Assembly (NCBI RefSeq): GCF_000801105.2 | Contig: NC_079515.1 | Location: 18,747,407-18,811,406 of the forward strand | Source of the DNA: Raphanus sativus | Lineage: Eukaryota; Streptophyta; Magnoliopsida; Brassicales; Brassicaceae | DNA length: 64,000 nt | Direction of reading: 5' to 3' | Shown: positions 1-10,084 of the stretch, piece by piece | Layout of the letters: each line of letters opens with the position of its first letter | Numbering within the stretch: position 1 is the stretch's first letter | Made by a program: the position numbers and the translations under genes | The notes under the pieces: generated by a model | Databases searched by the model: none | Told to the model about the DNA's origin: nothing | Seen by the model: the letters and a program-made list of their open reading frames with translations, nothing else

Positions 1-920
1 TCTCAGGTGTGTGCTTTTCTCATGGAATCTCAAAAGGATTTTTGTGATGTTTATGAATATTAGTGAAGTATGGATTTAGCATCCTCTTTATATTGTATAA
101 CTTTGCATTTGAATCAATGTTGCTCAAATAAAGCCTTTTAATGTTTCAGAGTAACCACATTTTTGTTTCGTAGAAGAAAACACTGGTCACTTGAAATACT
201 GCAGGTTAGTGGTTTCCTTTCACGTCTCTGTCTTGATTCTCTAAGTTCCAAGTCTGGTTTTGGTGCTGGCTTACTCATTTATTTTGATCTTGTAATTTTA
301 ACTTCTGCATCAGCCGATTTTCAAATCCTAATGTGGTGTATCTCAAACCTCCATACATGGGTTTTGCACAATCACTTAAAAATACAAAAACATACATACG
401 CAATTACATACATGCATATATACGTACTTTCATACTGTGCTTACATACTTCATTGCTTACTTGCTTTCTTGATCTGTTGTTTGATTATTTGCTAACTTAC
501 TTGCTTCCTTATTTACCCTTCGTTTATACTTCCTTGCTTGCTTGCTTTCTTGATGTACTGCTTCTTTATTCACTTCCCTGATTCATTTTTCACTTCTTTA
601 TTTCCTTTGTTGATCTGTTATTTATTTATTTGATCCTTGTGTGCTTCCTTCCTTGCTTATATTATTATTTTGATTCCTTACAAGCTTCTTGGTTACTGAA
701 CTAGCCTACCTCCAATAGAATTTTGTGATCTGATAATATCGACAATATTAGCATCTTTGATTTTTTGTCATTCTGCAGAAACTTATTGCTACTATCCATT
801 GATAAACAGTTGATTTAATTTTTGATGTTGATACATTTATATTTTTTGCTTAAGGTGTCAGTTATATATATCGTGATTAGAAACTAGAAAGTAGTTCTTA
901 TATCTATATTCTATGCTTTT
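1..920. other. AT-rich flank, no gene supported
   Basis: No coding region can be supported here. Positions about 430-660 are a low-complexity pyrimidine-rich tract built of CTTGCTT/CTTACTT-like words. It produces spurious reading frames on the + strand. An AATAAA word lies near 127, so the first ~160 bases could be the 3' end of a gene outside the window, but nothing confirms that. Confidence 0.5.
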
Positions 921-1529
921 ACACTCTTAGAGTACTAAATAAAACTAAAAATGATATTTTATATATTATTCAATTTAATTTAAAAATTAAAATTTTGTAA
1001 ATACTTATATAATTTAAAATATTTACATTTCTAAAAATATATATTAAATAGTGATTTTACCTATATAAACCTATATATTTTTTATAACTTGAAAATAAAA
1101 AATTTACGTTTTATTATATAACTCTTACAGTGGTTTTAATTATATAAACCTATATATTTTTAATTATATAAAACTATGTAATTTTTATAATTTTTATAAC
1201 TTTAAAATAAAAAGTTTCGTTTTATTATATAATTTTACATAAACATATATACTTTTAATTATACAAACCTATATAATTTTATTATATATAGGTTTATATA
1301 AAATAAACATAACTTCTTCTGAAGTTGTATATAATTTTATTTAGATTTGGGCGCATTGTTTATTTTAAAAGTTAAGTTTTATTTTTAATAAAAATGATAA
1401 TCACTATTATATATAATTTTAAAAAATTTGAATATTTGAAATTTGATAAGTATTTGAAAAGTCATTTTAAAATTAGATTGAATAATTTATGAAATATCAT
1501 TTTTGTTTTATTTAGTACTGTAAGAGTGT
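921..1529. mobile_element. non-autonomous TIR element, ~610 bp
   Basis: The two ends are long imperfect inverted repeats of about 60 bp. The left end begins ACACTCTTAGAGTACTAAAT, and the right end, read on the other strand, begins ACACTCTTACAGTACTAAAT. Both then continue with the same AAAAC-AAAATGATATTT-TA-ATTATTCAA order. The interior is AT-rich, with internal direct repeats around the phrase ATAAACCTATATATTTTT and no coding capacity. Long TIRs without an ORF suggest a Mutator-like or other cut-and-paste MITE. I could not find a clean target-site duplication, so the superfamily is open. Confidence 0.65.
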
Positions 1530-2500
1530 CTTATAAAACTTGAAATATATAAATTATTGATGCAATTATAATTTGTACTAAATAAAAATTGTAAACAAGA
1601 ATAAAATTTCCCTTAGAATATACAAATCAAAATATAGATGTTTTAAATCTAATAAGAAAACAATAGAAATGTCGTAGTACACTAGTAAGTAAGATTGTAT
1701 ATATATCTACTAGACTGGAACTCTATTCATAACAAATGCAAATTTTTTTAAAAAGATCTTCATTACAAAACGAAGCCGTTTTATCTACCATAACGGTTGA
1801 CTAACATGATGTTAGTCAAGATAGATTTTCATATGAATTTTTGAAAATATATTTTTAATGGTGGTAAACAAAGTTTTCCAAAACACCATATATATAGACA
1901 TTAGTTATAGCATGCTGAGAAAAACATATAAAATATTAACAAATTTTTTAAGTTATAAGAAGACACAAAATATTTTGATAAGATCAAATTTCGTAATATA
2001 TATGTTTTCTATATTCATTAACTATATATTTTAAATGTTTAGCATTTATAAATTAAAAGAAAAAAAATTGCCAAATTATTAGATAGAACAGAATCAATTA
2101 ATTTAAATCAAATGTTTGGAATGGGATTCTGTCACTTAATAAATATGTAAATAGTGTTTATCTCCACCACATATTATAAAGCAAAATTAATACAGCAAAA
2201 ACGACAATCCTGAAAAAGCAAAAAGTCTTTTTGACTGCCTTTTTAACGTGAAGTCCCCACTTGACACGTAAGCTGAGAACCACCCGCAGAGTACCAACCA
2301 GTAAAAACGACACAGTTTCTCTGTTTTGTACTCTCGAGAAAGTGAGGAGAAGCTTTCGCCGCACACCGCCTGAGAAATAACAAAAAAGAGAAGAAGAGAG
2401 TCTGATTCTCAGAGACCTTCTTCTTCCTCGTCGAATCAGTTTCTCGTCTCTACGGCGAGAATCTGGTACTGCGTAGATTCCTTTCCCCGACGTATATCTC
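1530..2500. other. AT-rich region upstream of PRS2
   Basis: No gene is supported. From about 2270 the sequence becomes less AT-rich and pyrimidine/purine-rich (GAGAAGAAGAGAG, CTTCTTCTTCC), typical of a plant 5' untranslated leader. The short minus-strand frame at 2158-2364 lies in this promoter/leader region and has no recognisable domain. Confidence 0.4.
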
Positions 2501-2504
2501 TCTA

Positions 2505-2513
2505 TCTATAAAT
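2505..2513 (+). promoter_or_regulatory. possible TATA box of PRS2
   Basis: A CTATAAATT motif lies about 40 bp before the PRS2 ATG at 2551. If it is the TATA box the leader would be very short. The pyrimidine-rich stretch at 2400-2480 looks like transcribed leader, so transcription may start further upstream. Confidence 0.3.
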
Positions 2514-2550
2514 TCGAGTAGACGCATCGCATAATAATAATAATCAACGA

Positions 2551-4464
2551 ATGGCGTCGCTAGCTCTGACTTCTCCTCCCGCCGTTAAGGTTCCGTCGTA
2601 CCTTGCCTCCACGTCTTCGTCTCTATTCTCCCGCTCCTCCTCGATTTCCTTCAGCGCCATTGAGTCTCCCTGCGTTTCCAATTCCGCGGTGAGAGCAGTA
2701 GTCTTGTATCTTCTTCTTAATTCGATCTTACACATTACATAAACCGTAAAACGTATTATATATTGTTTTTGGATGATTTTTTTGATTAATGAATTAGAAA
2801 AAATCTTATGATTGATACCTGATTTGTTTTGTACTAGAGATGAGCATAATATCGTATTAGCAGTGCATTTATGTTCTACCTAATTATGTTTATGTAACTA
2901 TGTGAATCATTTTTGCCAGAAATGCAATTTGGCCAAGGCACTGAATGTTGGCAACGGGAACGCTAGTATTCCGATAATCAATGGGACGACACTTCCAAAG
3001 TACTTTGATTCTTCTTCTTCTTCCCGGTTGGAGAAACCAGTCAGTAGTAGAGCCAACACAAAGCTCAAGCTCTTCTCTGGTACTGCAAATCCTGCACTTT
3101 CTCAGGTTGTTTTTCCTCAGTCTGTCTTTTGGTCAAGTTTTTTTTTTTTGTAATACTTGCTAACTCTTTGGGGATTTTGTGAAGGAAATTGCTTGGTATA
3201 TGGGCTTGGAGCTCGGCAAGATTAGCATCAAGCGGTTTGCTGATGGAGAGGTCTACGTTCAGCTCCAAGAGAGTGTTAGAGGCTGTGATGTCTTCTTGGT
3301 CCAGCCTACTTGCACTCCAACTAATGAGAATCTCATGGAGCTTTTGATCATGGTCGATGCTTGTCGTAGAGCTTCCGCTAAGAAAGTTACTGCTGTTATT
3401 CCCTATTTTGGATACGCTAGAGCTGATAGAAAGGTACCAATAATCTCTCTCTTTTTTTTTTTTTTTTGCAAATAAAAAATGTTTTAATCTTATTGTATAA
3501 GCTTACTATTTTAGACACAAGGGCGTGAATCCATTGCTGCGAAACTGGTAGCAAACCTTATAACAGAGGCAGGTGCGGATCGGGTCCTTGCATGTGATCT
3601 TCATTCAGGACAGTCCATGGGTTATTTTGACATACCTGTGGATCATGTCTATTGCCAGGTGGGGGGTACCTTTAAAGTTAATTGACATATCAGCCTGTCT
3701 CCATTTTTACTCAAAATGTCTGTGATTTTAGCCTGTGATACTAGATTATCTTGCTAGCAAGTCAATTTCATCAGAGGATTTGGTTGTGGTTTCTCCTGAT
3801 GTTGGTGGAGTAGCTAGGGCTCGTGCTTTTGCCAAGAAACTATCCGATGCTCCTCTTGCCATTGTCGATAAGAGACGCCACGGCCACAATGTTGCTGAGG
3901 TGTGAATCTTTAAAAAAATTTACCCTTTTTTGTCTTTTCTAATGACTCACATGGGACTCTTCCACACAGGTTATGAACCTAATAGGTGATGTTAAAGGCA
4001 AAGTGGCAGTAATGGTGGATGACATGATTGATACCGCTGGTTAGTTACCAAGGATGATTCCGTGGATCTTCACAGCATTACTGAAGAACCACTTTGTTTT
4101 TGTTTTTGTTTTTGTATGCAGGAACCATTGTGAAAGGAGCAGCTCTTTTGCATGAGGAGGGTGCTCGTGAAGTTTACGCTTGCTGCACGCACGCGGTTTT
4201 CAGGTGAGCTCTCGGGTTCACCGTTTTTTTCTTCTTGCGTATGTGAACACATGTGATTTAGAGTTTGTTTTCAAATATTACAGTCCGCCTGCTATAGAGC
4301 GGTTATCGAGCGGTTTGCTGCAAGAAGTGATAGTGACGAATACTTTACCAGTAGCGGAGAAGAACTACTTCCCGCAGCTAACGATATTATCGGTGGCTAA
4401 TCTTCTGGGTGAGACCATTTGGCGTGTCCATGATGATAGCTCCGTTAGTAGCATTTTTCTTTGA
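2551..4464 (+). CDS. PRS2: ribose-phosphate pyrophosphokinase, plastid type (PRPP synthetase)
   Basis: The enzyme makes 5-phosphoribosyl-1-pyrophosphate from ribose 5-phosphate and ATP, feeding purine, pyrimidine, NAD, histidine and tryptophan synthesis. I infer eight exons with GT-AG borders: 2551-2688, 2920-3105, 3185-3433, 3515-3658, 3732-3899, 3970-4039, 4122-4203 and 4284-4464. Together they give 405 codons. Residues ~1-95 are rich in Ser/Ala and basic residues, a probable chloroplast transit peptide. The catalytic core follows: [12 protein letters not shown], the [20 protein letters not shown] segment, and the PRPP-binding loop [12 protein letters not shown] encoded across exons 6-7. 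The symbol PRS2 rather than the close paralogue PRS1 rests on the neighbours TOM2A, PKP3 and NPF7.3, which match the Arabidopsis PRS2 locus as I remember it. Its 3' exons recur as debris at 17.87-18.25 kb and 22.0-22.2 kb. Confidence 0.93.
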
Positions 4465-5264
4465 TGCTTCCTTGGTGTTTAAGGTTTTAGGATGGGGTTC
4501 TTTCTTCTCTTCACACTTTCTACAGCCTAACTATGTTTTGATTCTCTCTACCCCAAACTTCTGTCACTTGTCTGAGTTGTACCCTTTTTATTTTTATTTA
4601 TGAGCTTAGTATTACCAATAAGTATAATAAATTGTTGGAGTTTTGATTACAGTTTACGCACTTGGTACACAATTTATACTGCAAAAGAGTTGTCAGTAAC
4701 ATATAATTCTGGAAGGTGTAGAAAAATCGGAAAACTAGTGACAAATGGATAACTAAAAACAATTCTTGTAATAACTCCGCACGAACCAAATATACAGGAA
4801 ATTAAAATTAGTGGCGTTGGTGCATCGGTCTTCCTTTTCTTCACATGGTTGTGTGAGTCTTGAGGGCGTCGTTTTTATGATGAAAAGAGCGGAAACAACA
4901 TAGACACGCCGATACCTAATTACATATTATAACAAGTGAATGATGAACCTGCATATTACGACACCAGTAGGGACACACACACACATACAAGCTCTGTGAA
5001 GATGTGTTGGTTGGAAACAATGCAAAGCGAAATTGGATTGTGTGGAACTCTAATCAAATCAGTATTTCGTTTGTCTCCCGACCAAAGAAGTAAACACAGG
5101 CATCTTGTCAAAGTTGGTTCCTTTCAAGGTTTGCTACATCTTGGGCACATGGTGTTGCTGCAAATTTTGCATTCGAACGTCTCCCTTAAGAGTTGTCATT
5201 TAACACATCTACATTCAAGATTCCGATACAAAAGTACTCTGTTGCCAAAATTTAAAATACTTAA

Positions 5265-5361
<97 letters not shown>

Positions 5362-5509
5362 GAATCTTTGTTATAAATTATTCATGCACAGTTTCATAAG
5401 AAATTGTCAAGAAAATGAGTACAGAACCTGGAAACAAGTAAATATTTCAAACCAGGACCAGAGAAGCTTCAATCTGTTTGTGAGCTGAGCAGAGCTGAAA
5501 ACGTTCTAT
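4465..5509. other. PRS2 3' flank and start of tandem copy A
   Basis: This is non-coding. It holds the PRS2 3' untranslated region. Most of the stretch recurs with small changes at 22593-23640 (copy C) and in part at 18254-18770 (copy B). The + strand frame at 4936-5376 is an artefact that ends in an isoleucine run translated from the AAT microsatellite. Confidence 0.6.
5265..5360. repeat. (AAT)n microsatellite
   Basis: About 31 near-perfect AAT units, with a single AGT interruption near 5298. The equivalent places in copies B (~18585) and C (~23437) hold only a few ATA units, so the array expanded in copy A only. Confidence 0.95.
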
Positions 5510-5582
5510 GGTTGTACTAGAATGTGGAGGAGAGAATAAAACAGAGCCACGCCCATACCAATTAACATGTATATTAGCCTAC
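5510..5582 (-). pseudogene. relic of TOM2A exon 2 in the 3' flank of F-box gene A
   Basis: The phrase ACAGAGCCACGCCCATACCA here aligns with ACAGAGCCACGCCAATACCA in TOM2A exon 2 (27087-27186), with related sequence on both sides. It lies beyond the F-box stop codon, at the place where TOM2A exon 2 would sit relative to the TOM2A exon-1-like tail of the F-box gene. Similar relics lie at about 18765-18835 (copy B) and 23625-23700 (copy C). Confidence 0.7.
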
Positions 5583-5667
5583 ATAAAACCAAAACCAGAC
5601 ATCATGTCAGATACAGAGACAGATCATGATTTTGTTTCATCTAACTAGTAAATAGACAATTAATAAA

Positions 5668-7182
5668 CTAGTAGTGGAGTAGGGACACATACCAAGCATT
5701 GGGAAGATTTCCAAAAAACACATTCGAAGACACTGCCACATGCATAAGCATCGGCCTCCCAAATGAAACGTCGCCATTTATCGGACGCAATTTAACAGAG
5801 TGATCGACTTTAGATGATGTACTCGTTTGTTCAGGCTTCTGTTCTGGCAGGTTTGTCTTCAAAACATCAGACCTAAGATCCTCTACATTGTCTAAAAGAC
5901 ACAGAGCATCAAACTTGTTAATGCTCTCAAATTTACCACGTGCTTGTTGTAGGCGAGCTTTAGATGACGTTGATGTGCCGGTGGGTTTAGTCTTCTGTTC
6001 TGTTGGGCTTGTAGATGTTGCAGCATATGTTGATGTACTACTCGTTTGTTTAAGCTTTCGTTCTGGCAGGCTTGTCGCCTTCACAAAATCAAACCTAGGA
6101 TCCTCTACATAGTCCACAAAGACTTTGACGTCTTTGATTCTAACGTTACGCAAACCTTGGAATTCAATACTTTGGAGAGTGTTACTTTCGGGATTGAAGT
6201 AGAAAACATACAACGGTAGATATGTATAGTCCGATATCAAAACAATCTCACCTCTCGCGGTCGTTCCAGCAACAGAAACATGGCTTCGAACGAATTCATT
6301 CTCCGGCAAATTATACACATATTCCGACAGTTTCTGTTTCTCGAAATCTTCTAGAACCCACATACGTAACTGAAGGGTTTTGCCAACATAATTTGTTCTA
6401 GCACCACCTAATTTACCCTTGTAGTTGAACAACAACCCATCAAAGCATTCTACTACTTCTTTTTCTTCAATGAAGTTGAATTTCTCAGACCGAACATCAA
6501 AACAAACTAGTATTCGAGAATCCCAACTATCACATGTAAAACCCAAGTAATACAAAATCCCATTGATGCATATCCCTTCATGCATATTCTCAACTTGATG
6601 GGCTAAAGAGCATTGGATCTTTCTCCATCTCATTTCTCCAGTTCGTAATGTTATAATTCTCTTATCTTTATAAACCGTTAACAATACCTTGAATTGCCTG
6701 TCAACAGGATCAAACCCTAGTGACGAGAAACTACCATAATGACGAATATTTAGTATCAGTTTAGGTAATAAAACATGATGTCCTGTGCTAGGGTTACATA
6801 TCACATGCACTACATACAGGTTATTTTCCATGGGGTTAAAATTATATTGACGGCAACACATCAAACCAGAGGCGTAGCTAGAAAAGCACAGTTGCATGTC
6901 TTCCAAATACTTCATATGAGAATCAGCGGTAACTACATGATGAGACGACTTATCTAATGAATAATGAGGCTGAGGGGACGAGAAGAATTTGTAAGTGTAG
7001 TCTCCAATGGCCAATAAGAGACGTGGACGAGACGAGGACCTAGTCAGGAACAACTCTTTGAAATCTTGACTGTTCAGTATTGACGCCCATAGCTTCGACA
7101 CGCAACAACACATGGCTACTGATTTTGCAGGCAATCTGGAGAATATCTCCAAAACGATATCAGTCGGCATGGAATTCATCAT
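5668..7182 (-). CDS. F-box and associated-domain protein with TOM2A-derived tail, copy A
   Basis: A single-exon, 504-residue protein. Residues ~3-45 are an F-box (LVLEIFSRLP-type core: PTDIVLEIFSRLPAKSVAMC, then VSKLWASIL). The middle, ~90-360, has the YVVHVICNPSTGHHVLLPKL and VDRQFKVL blocks typical of the crucifer F-box-associated interaction domain. Such proteins are substrate receptors of SCF ubiquitin ligases, with the F-box binding SKP1/ASK. The C-terminal part is unusual: a Ser/Thr-rich module around residues 357-385 (VEDPRFDFVKATSLPERK) is repeated around 431-458, and residues ~459-504 are homologous to TOM2A exon 1, with the final WYVSLLHY read from former TOM2A intron. The start chosen is the first of two Mets (MMNSMP), the same as in copy B. 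Substrate unknown. Confidence 0.85.
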   Translation of the reverse strand: MMNSMPTDIVLEIFSRLPAKSVAMCCCVSKLWASILNSQDFKELFLTRSSSRPRLLLAIGDYTYKFFSSPQPHYSLDKSSHHVVTADSHMKYLEDMQLCFSSYASGLMCCRQYNFNPMENNLYVVHVICNPSTGHHVLLPKLILNIRHYGSFSSLGFDPVDRQFKVLLTVYKDKRIITLRTGEMRWRKIQCSLAHQVENMHEGICINGILYYLGFTCDSWDSRILVCFDVRSEKFNFIEEKEVVECFDGLLFNYKGKLGGARTNYVGKTLQLRMWVLEDFEKQKLSEYVYNLPENEFVRSHVSVAGTTARGEIVLISDYTYLPLYVFYFNPESNTLQSIEFQGLRNVRIKDVKVFVDYVEDPRFDFVKATSLPERKLKQTSSTSTYAATSTSPTEQKTKPTGTSTSSKARLQQARGKFESINKFDALCLLDNVEDLRSDVLKTNLPEQKPEQTSTSSKVDHSVKLRPINGDVSFGRPMLMHVAVSSNVFFGNLPNAWYVSLLHY

Positions 7183-7649
7183 GATCGCTGTGTATGAGAG
7201 AGAGAGAGAGATAGAGAGAGAGATGGATATTATGAATACTTAATATCGTCGTAGGGCTAGGGCACGTGTACTGTGATTAGGGAGGACCTGTTTTTGTGTA
7301 ATCAAACCGGTTTAAACTTTCAGATCCAACCCTTAATCATTGACTTTATTAGAACATGTTAGTGTGGTAAACCGTTTTTGATTTTGATTGAACTATGCAT
7401 TAAATTCAAACGGTTTGAAGGAGAATTTTGGTAAAACGGAACAAAAAACACCTATATCGTTCTCTTACCAAAAAAGTTTTTGGTACTAAATTTTCCTATT
7501 AATTGGGTTTTTTGTATTAACCCAATTAAACCATCTTAAAATAGGAAAAATAGCTGATTGGCTACGGCTTTAAATGCTCTGGACTACTAAAACTTTCTAG
7601 AATCAAATGTATGCAGAGTTGACCAAATGAAGAAGCAAAAATGTACATC
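7183..7649. other. F-box gene A upstream region
   Basis: Upstream of the F-box ATG lies a short (GA)n tract at about 7197-7222. The rest is non-coding sequence homologous to the corresponding upstream sequence of copies B (20521-20690) and C (24234-24357 plus 25459-25750). No confident TATA box was identified. Confidence 0.5.
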
Positions 7650-7671
7650 CACTACAAGAAAACACGCTGAT

Positions 7672-8010
7672 TGTGAGGGAAATACCGAGGGAAAATGAGT
7701 TCCTCAGAAATTTCTGACCAAATATCGAGGAAATACCGAGGAAACCAAGAAATGTGGTTTCCTCGAAATTTCCTCACTGTTTTTTGAGGAAATATCGAGG
7801 AAGACCAACTTCCTCGGTAATTTTTGAGGGAATACCGAGGAAACCTCGTTCGTCGGAAAAAACCGACGGATATTTCTAATATTTCGACGACATCTTGTAG
7901 CCGTTAGAGAGCCGTTGGGAGAGCCGTTGGGGGATTTTAAAAATTCCGAGGAAATTTCGAGGAAATGTCGGTTTCCCTCGGAATTTCCTCGGAATTTCCT
8001 CAGTATGCCG
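7672..8010. repeat. CACTA left subterminal repeat array
   Basis: Many copies of a ~9-bp core, GAGGAAATA / CCGAGGAAA, in both orientations, spaced ~10-30 bp. They mirror the array at the other end (11855-12215). In characterised En/Spm elements such arrays bind the TNPA protein and bring the ends together; that role is inferred here. Confidence 0.8.
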
Positions 8011-8109
8011 GGAGGATTTCATCTATAAATACAGCCACCCATATTCCTCTTCATTCACTCCATTTCTTCTTCTTCTTTCCTAGTCTCACGAATTTGATTC
8101 CAAAAAAAC

Positions 8110-9848
8110 ATGTCTTCTTCAAATTATTTTCGTTCTTGGATCGATCGACCTCATTTGGATCCGGACACGAGATTGCTTACGGAAGAATACAATCAAGGTA
8201 TAATCGAGTTCATGAGTGTAGCTCGCCGACAACCGGAAGCAGAAACAGATAAGTTAAGATGTCCTTGCTCTAATTGTAAAAATAGAAAAGTTATTAAAGA
8301 GTGGGATGTTTGGACTCATCTATTATTGAGTGGGTTTACACGAAGCTACAAAATTTGGTATCATCATGGGGAAACCGATTATGAACTTGGTAGTACTAGC
8401 GAACCTCAGCCGGGGTTAGATTAGAAGAACCAATTAGAGCGGATGTAGATTATGGTGTAGGTACTGAGCAGATGATAAATGATCATTTTAGAGGGGAAGA
8501 TTTACCCAATGCAGAAGCTAGGAGATTTTATGAAATGTTGGATGCTGGAAAGCAACCATTGTACGAAGGTTGCAGAGATGGTCATTCAGCTTTATCATCT
8601 GCTATGAGACTGATGGGCATTAAAACAGATTATAACTTGGCTGAAGACTGTGTGGATGCGATAGCTAATTTTGTTAAAAGTATTCTACCTGAGGATAATG
8701 TAGCTCCAGGTTCATACTACGAGGTTCAAAAACTCGTAGCTGGGGTTGGTTTATCTTATCAGGTAATAGATGTATGCAGCGATAACTGCATGATTTATTG
8801 GAGGGCGGATGACCAGCGGACTACATGCAAATTTTGTGGGAAGCCTCGTTATAAAGATACGAGTGGAAGAGTTCCAGTGCCATATAAAAAGATGTGGTAT
8901 TTGCCTTTGACGGAAAGGTTGCAGAGGTTGTATCTTTCGGAACGCACAGCGCAACGAATGAGATGGCATGCAGAGCACTCAACAGATGGTGAAATTAGAC
9001 ATCCTTCAGATGCAAAAGCGTGGAAACATTTCCAATCAAAGTATCCCGACTTTGCGTATGAGAGAAGAAATGTCTACCTTGGATTATGTACTGATGGCTT
9101 CAGCCCGTATGGGAAGAGTGGAAGACAATATTCTCTATGGCCAGTCATTGTTACACCATACAACTTACCCCCAAACTTGTGCTTGCGACGAGAGTTTTTG
9201 TTTCTCTCCATTCTCGTTCCCGACCAGAGCATCCTAAGAGATCACTTGATGTGTTTCTTCAGCCACTAATATATGAGTTGCAACAACTATGGGCTGAAGG
9301 TGCTGAAACATACGATATTTCGTGTAAAGAAAATTTTCAAATGCGGGCAGTACTAATGTGGACAATAAGTGATTTTCCAGCATATGGTATGTTATCTGGA
9401 TGGACAATGCATGGAAGGCTATCATGTCCATATTGTCAAGATAACACTGATGCTTTCCAACTAAAACACGGAAGGAAAACGTGTTGGTTTGACTGTCACA
9501 GGAGATCTACCACCTGATCATCCATATCGTAGGAGTAGGAATTTGTTTACAAAGAACAAGAGGGTGTTTGACAGTCCACCTGCGGAAATTAGTGGGAAAG
9601 GTTTGAAGACACAACTAAGAGATTTTGGTGCAGGAAGGACGCCAGACATCGGTGGACATGCGCGTTTTCCGGTAGATGCTGTTGGAAACCTACATAACTG
9701 GCACAAAAAAAGTATATTCTGGGATCTGCCATACTGGGAGGATCATTTGCTAAGGCATAATTTAGATGTCATGCATATTGAGAAGAATTTTTTTGACAAT
9801 CTCATGAACACGATCCTTAACGTTCAAGGTAAAACAAAGGATAACTTG
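8110..9848 (+). pseudogene. CACTA transposase (TNPD-like), frameshifted and truncated
   Basis: The N-terminal piece (8110-8424) has the transposase-associated Cys pattern CPCSNCKN followed by WTHLLLSGF. The next segment (from ~8415 in another frame) has the GCRDGHSALSSAMRLMGIKT and CKFCGKPRY blocks, and then the transposase core with DGFSPYGKSGRQYSLWPV. Further frame changes fall near 9222 and 9505. The last recognisable block is HNLDVMHIEKNFFDN near 9760-9800, after which coding similarity stops in a low-complexity tract. Family members are much longer, so the C-terminal half appears deleted. With at least three frame breaks it cannot make an active transposase. Introns could hide a break or two but not all of them. 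Confidence 0.85.
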
Positions 9849-10080
9849 AAAACGTTTTTTTATTTTTTAAAACGTTTTTTGATTTTTTAAAACGTTTTTT
9901 GATTTTTTAAAACGTTTTTTGATTTTTAAAACTATTTTTTATATATTAAAACTATTTTTTTAATTATTAAACTATTTTTAATATATTAAAACTATTTTTG
10001 TAATTATTAAACTATTTTTGGTTATTATTAAACAATTTTAATATATTAACAAATTAAATAAAAAATTGTATATATTAAAA
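9849..10080. repeat. short tandem repeats inside the CACTA element
   Basis: About four copies of a ~22-bp unit (AAAACGTTTTTTGATTTTTT) are followed by a degenerate ATTAAAACTATTTTT series. The array lies exactly where the transposase coding sequence breaks off, so it may mark the internal deletion junction. Confidence 0.85.
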
Positions 10081-10084
10081 AAAA

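Noticed and set aside
163..581. Two overlapping + strand reading frames
   Set aside because: They come from a pyrimidine-rich low-complexity tract (CTTGCTT words), with no domain, no splice context and no homologous pattern.
2544..2735. A minus-strand frame opposite PRS2 exon 1
   Set aside because: It is the shadow of the transit-peptide exon, whose + frame splices correctly into the rest of PRS2.
4936..5376. A 146-codon + strand frame with a poly-isoleucine end
   Set aside because: The isoleucine run is the AAT microsatellite; the rest is PRS2 3' flank that is not open in copies B and C.
7672..8010. CRISPR-like regularly spaced repeats
   Set aside because: The repeats are 9-bp words in both orientations inside CACTA ends in a plant nuclear genome; no spacers of uniform length.
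9849..10080. A satellite repeat of its own
   Set aside because: Only about four units, confined within the CACTA element.
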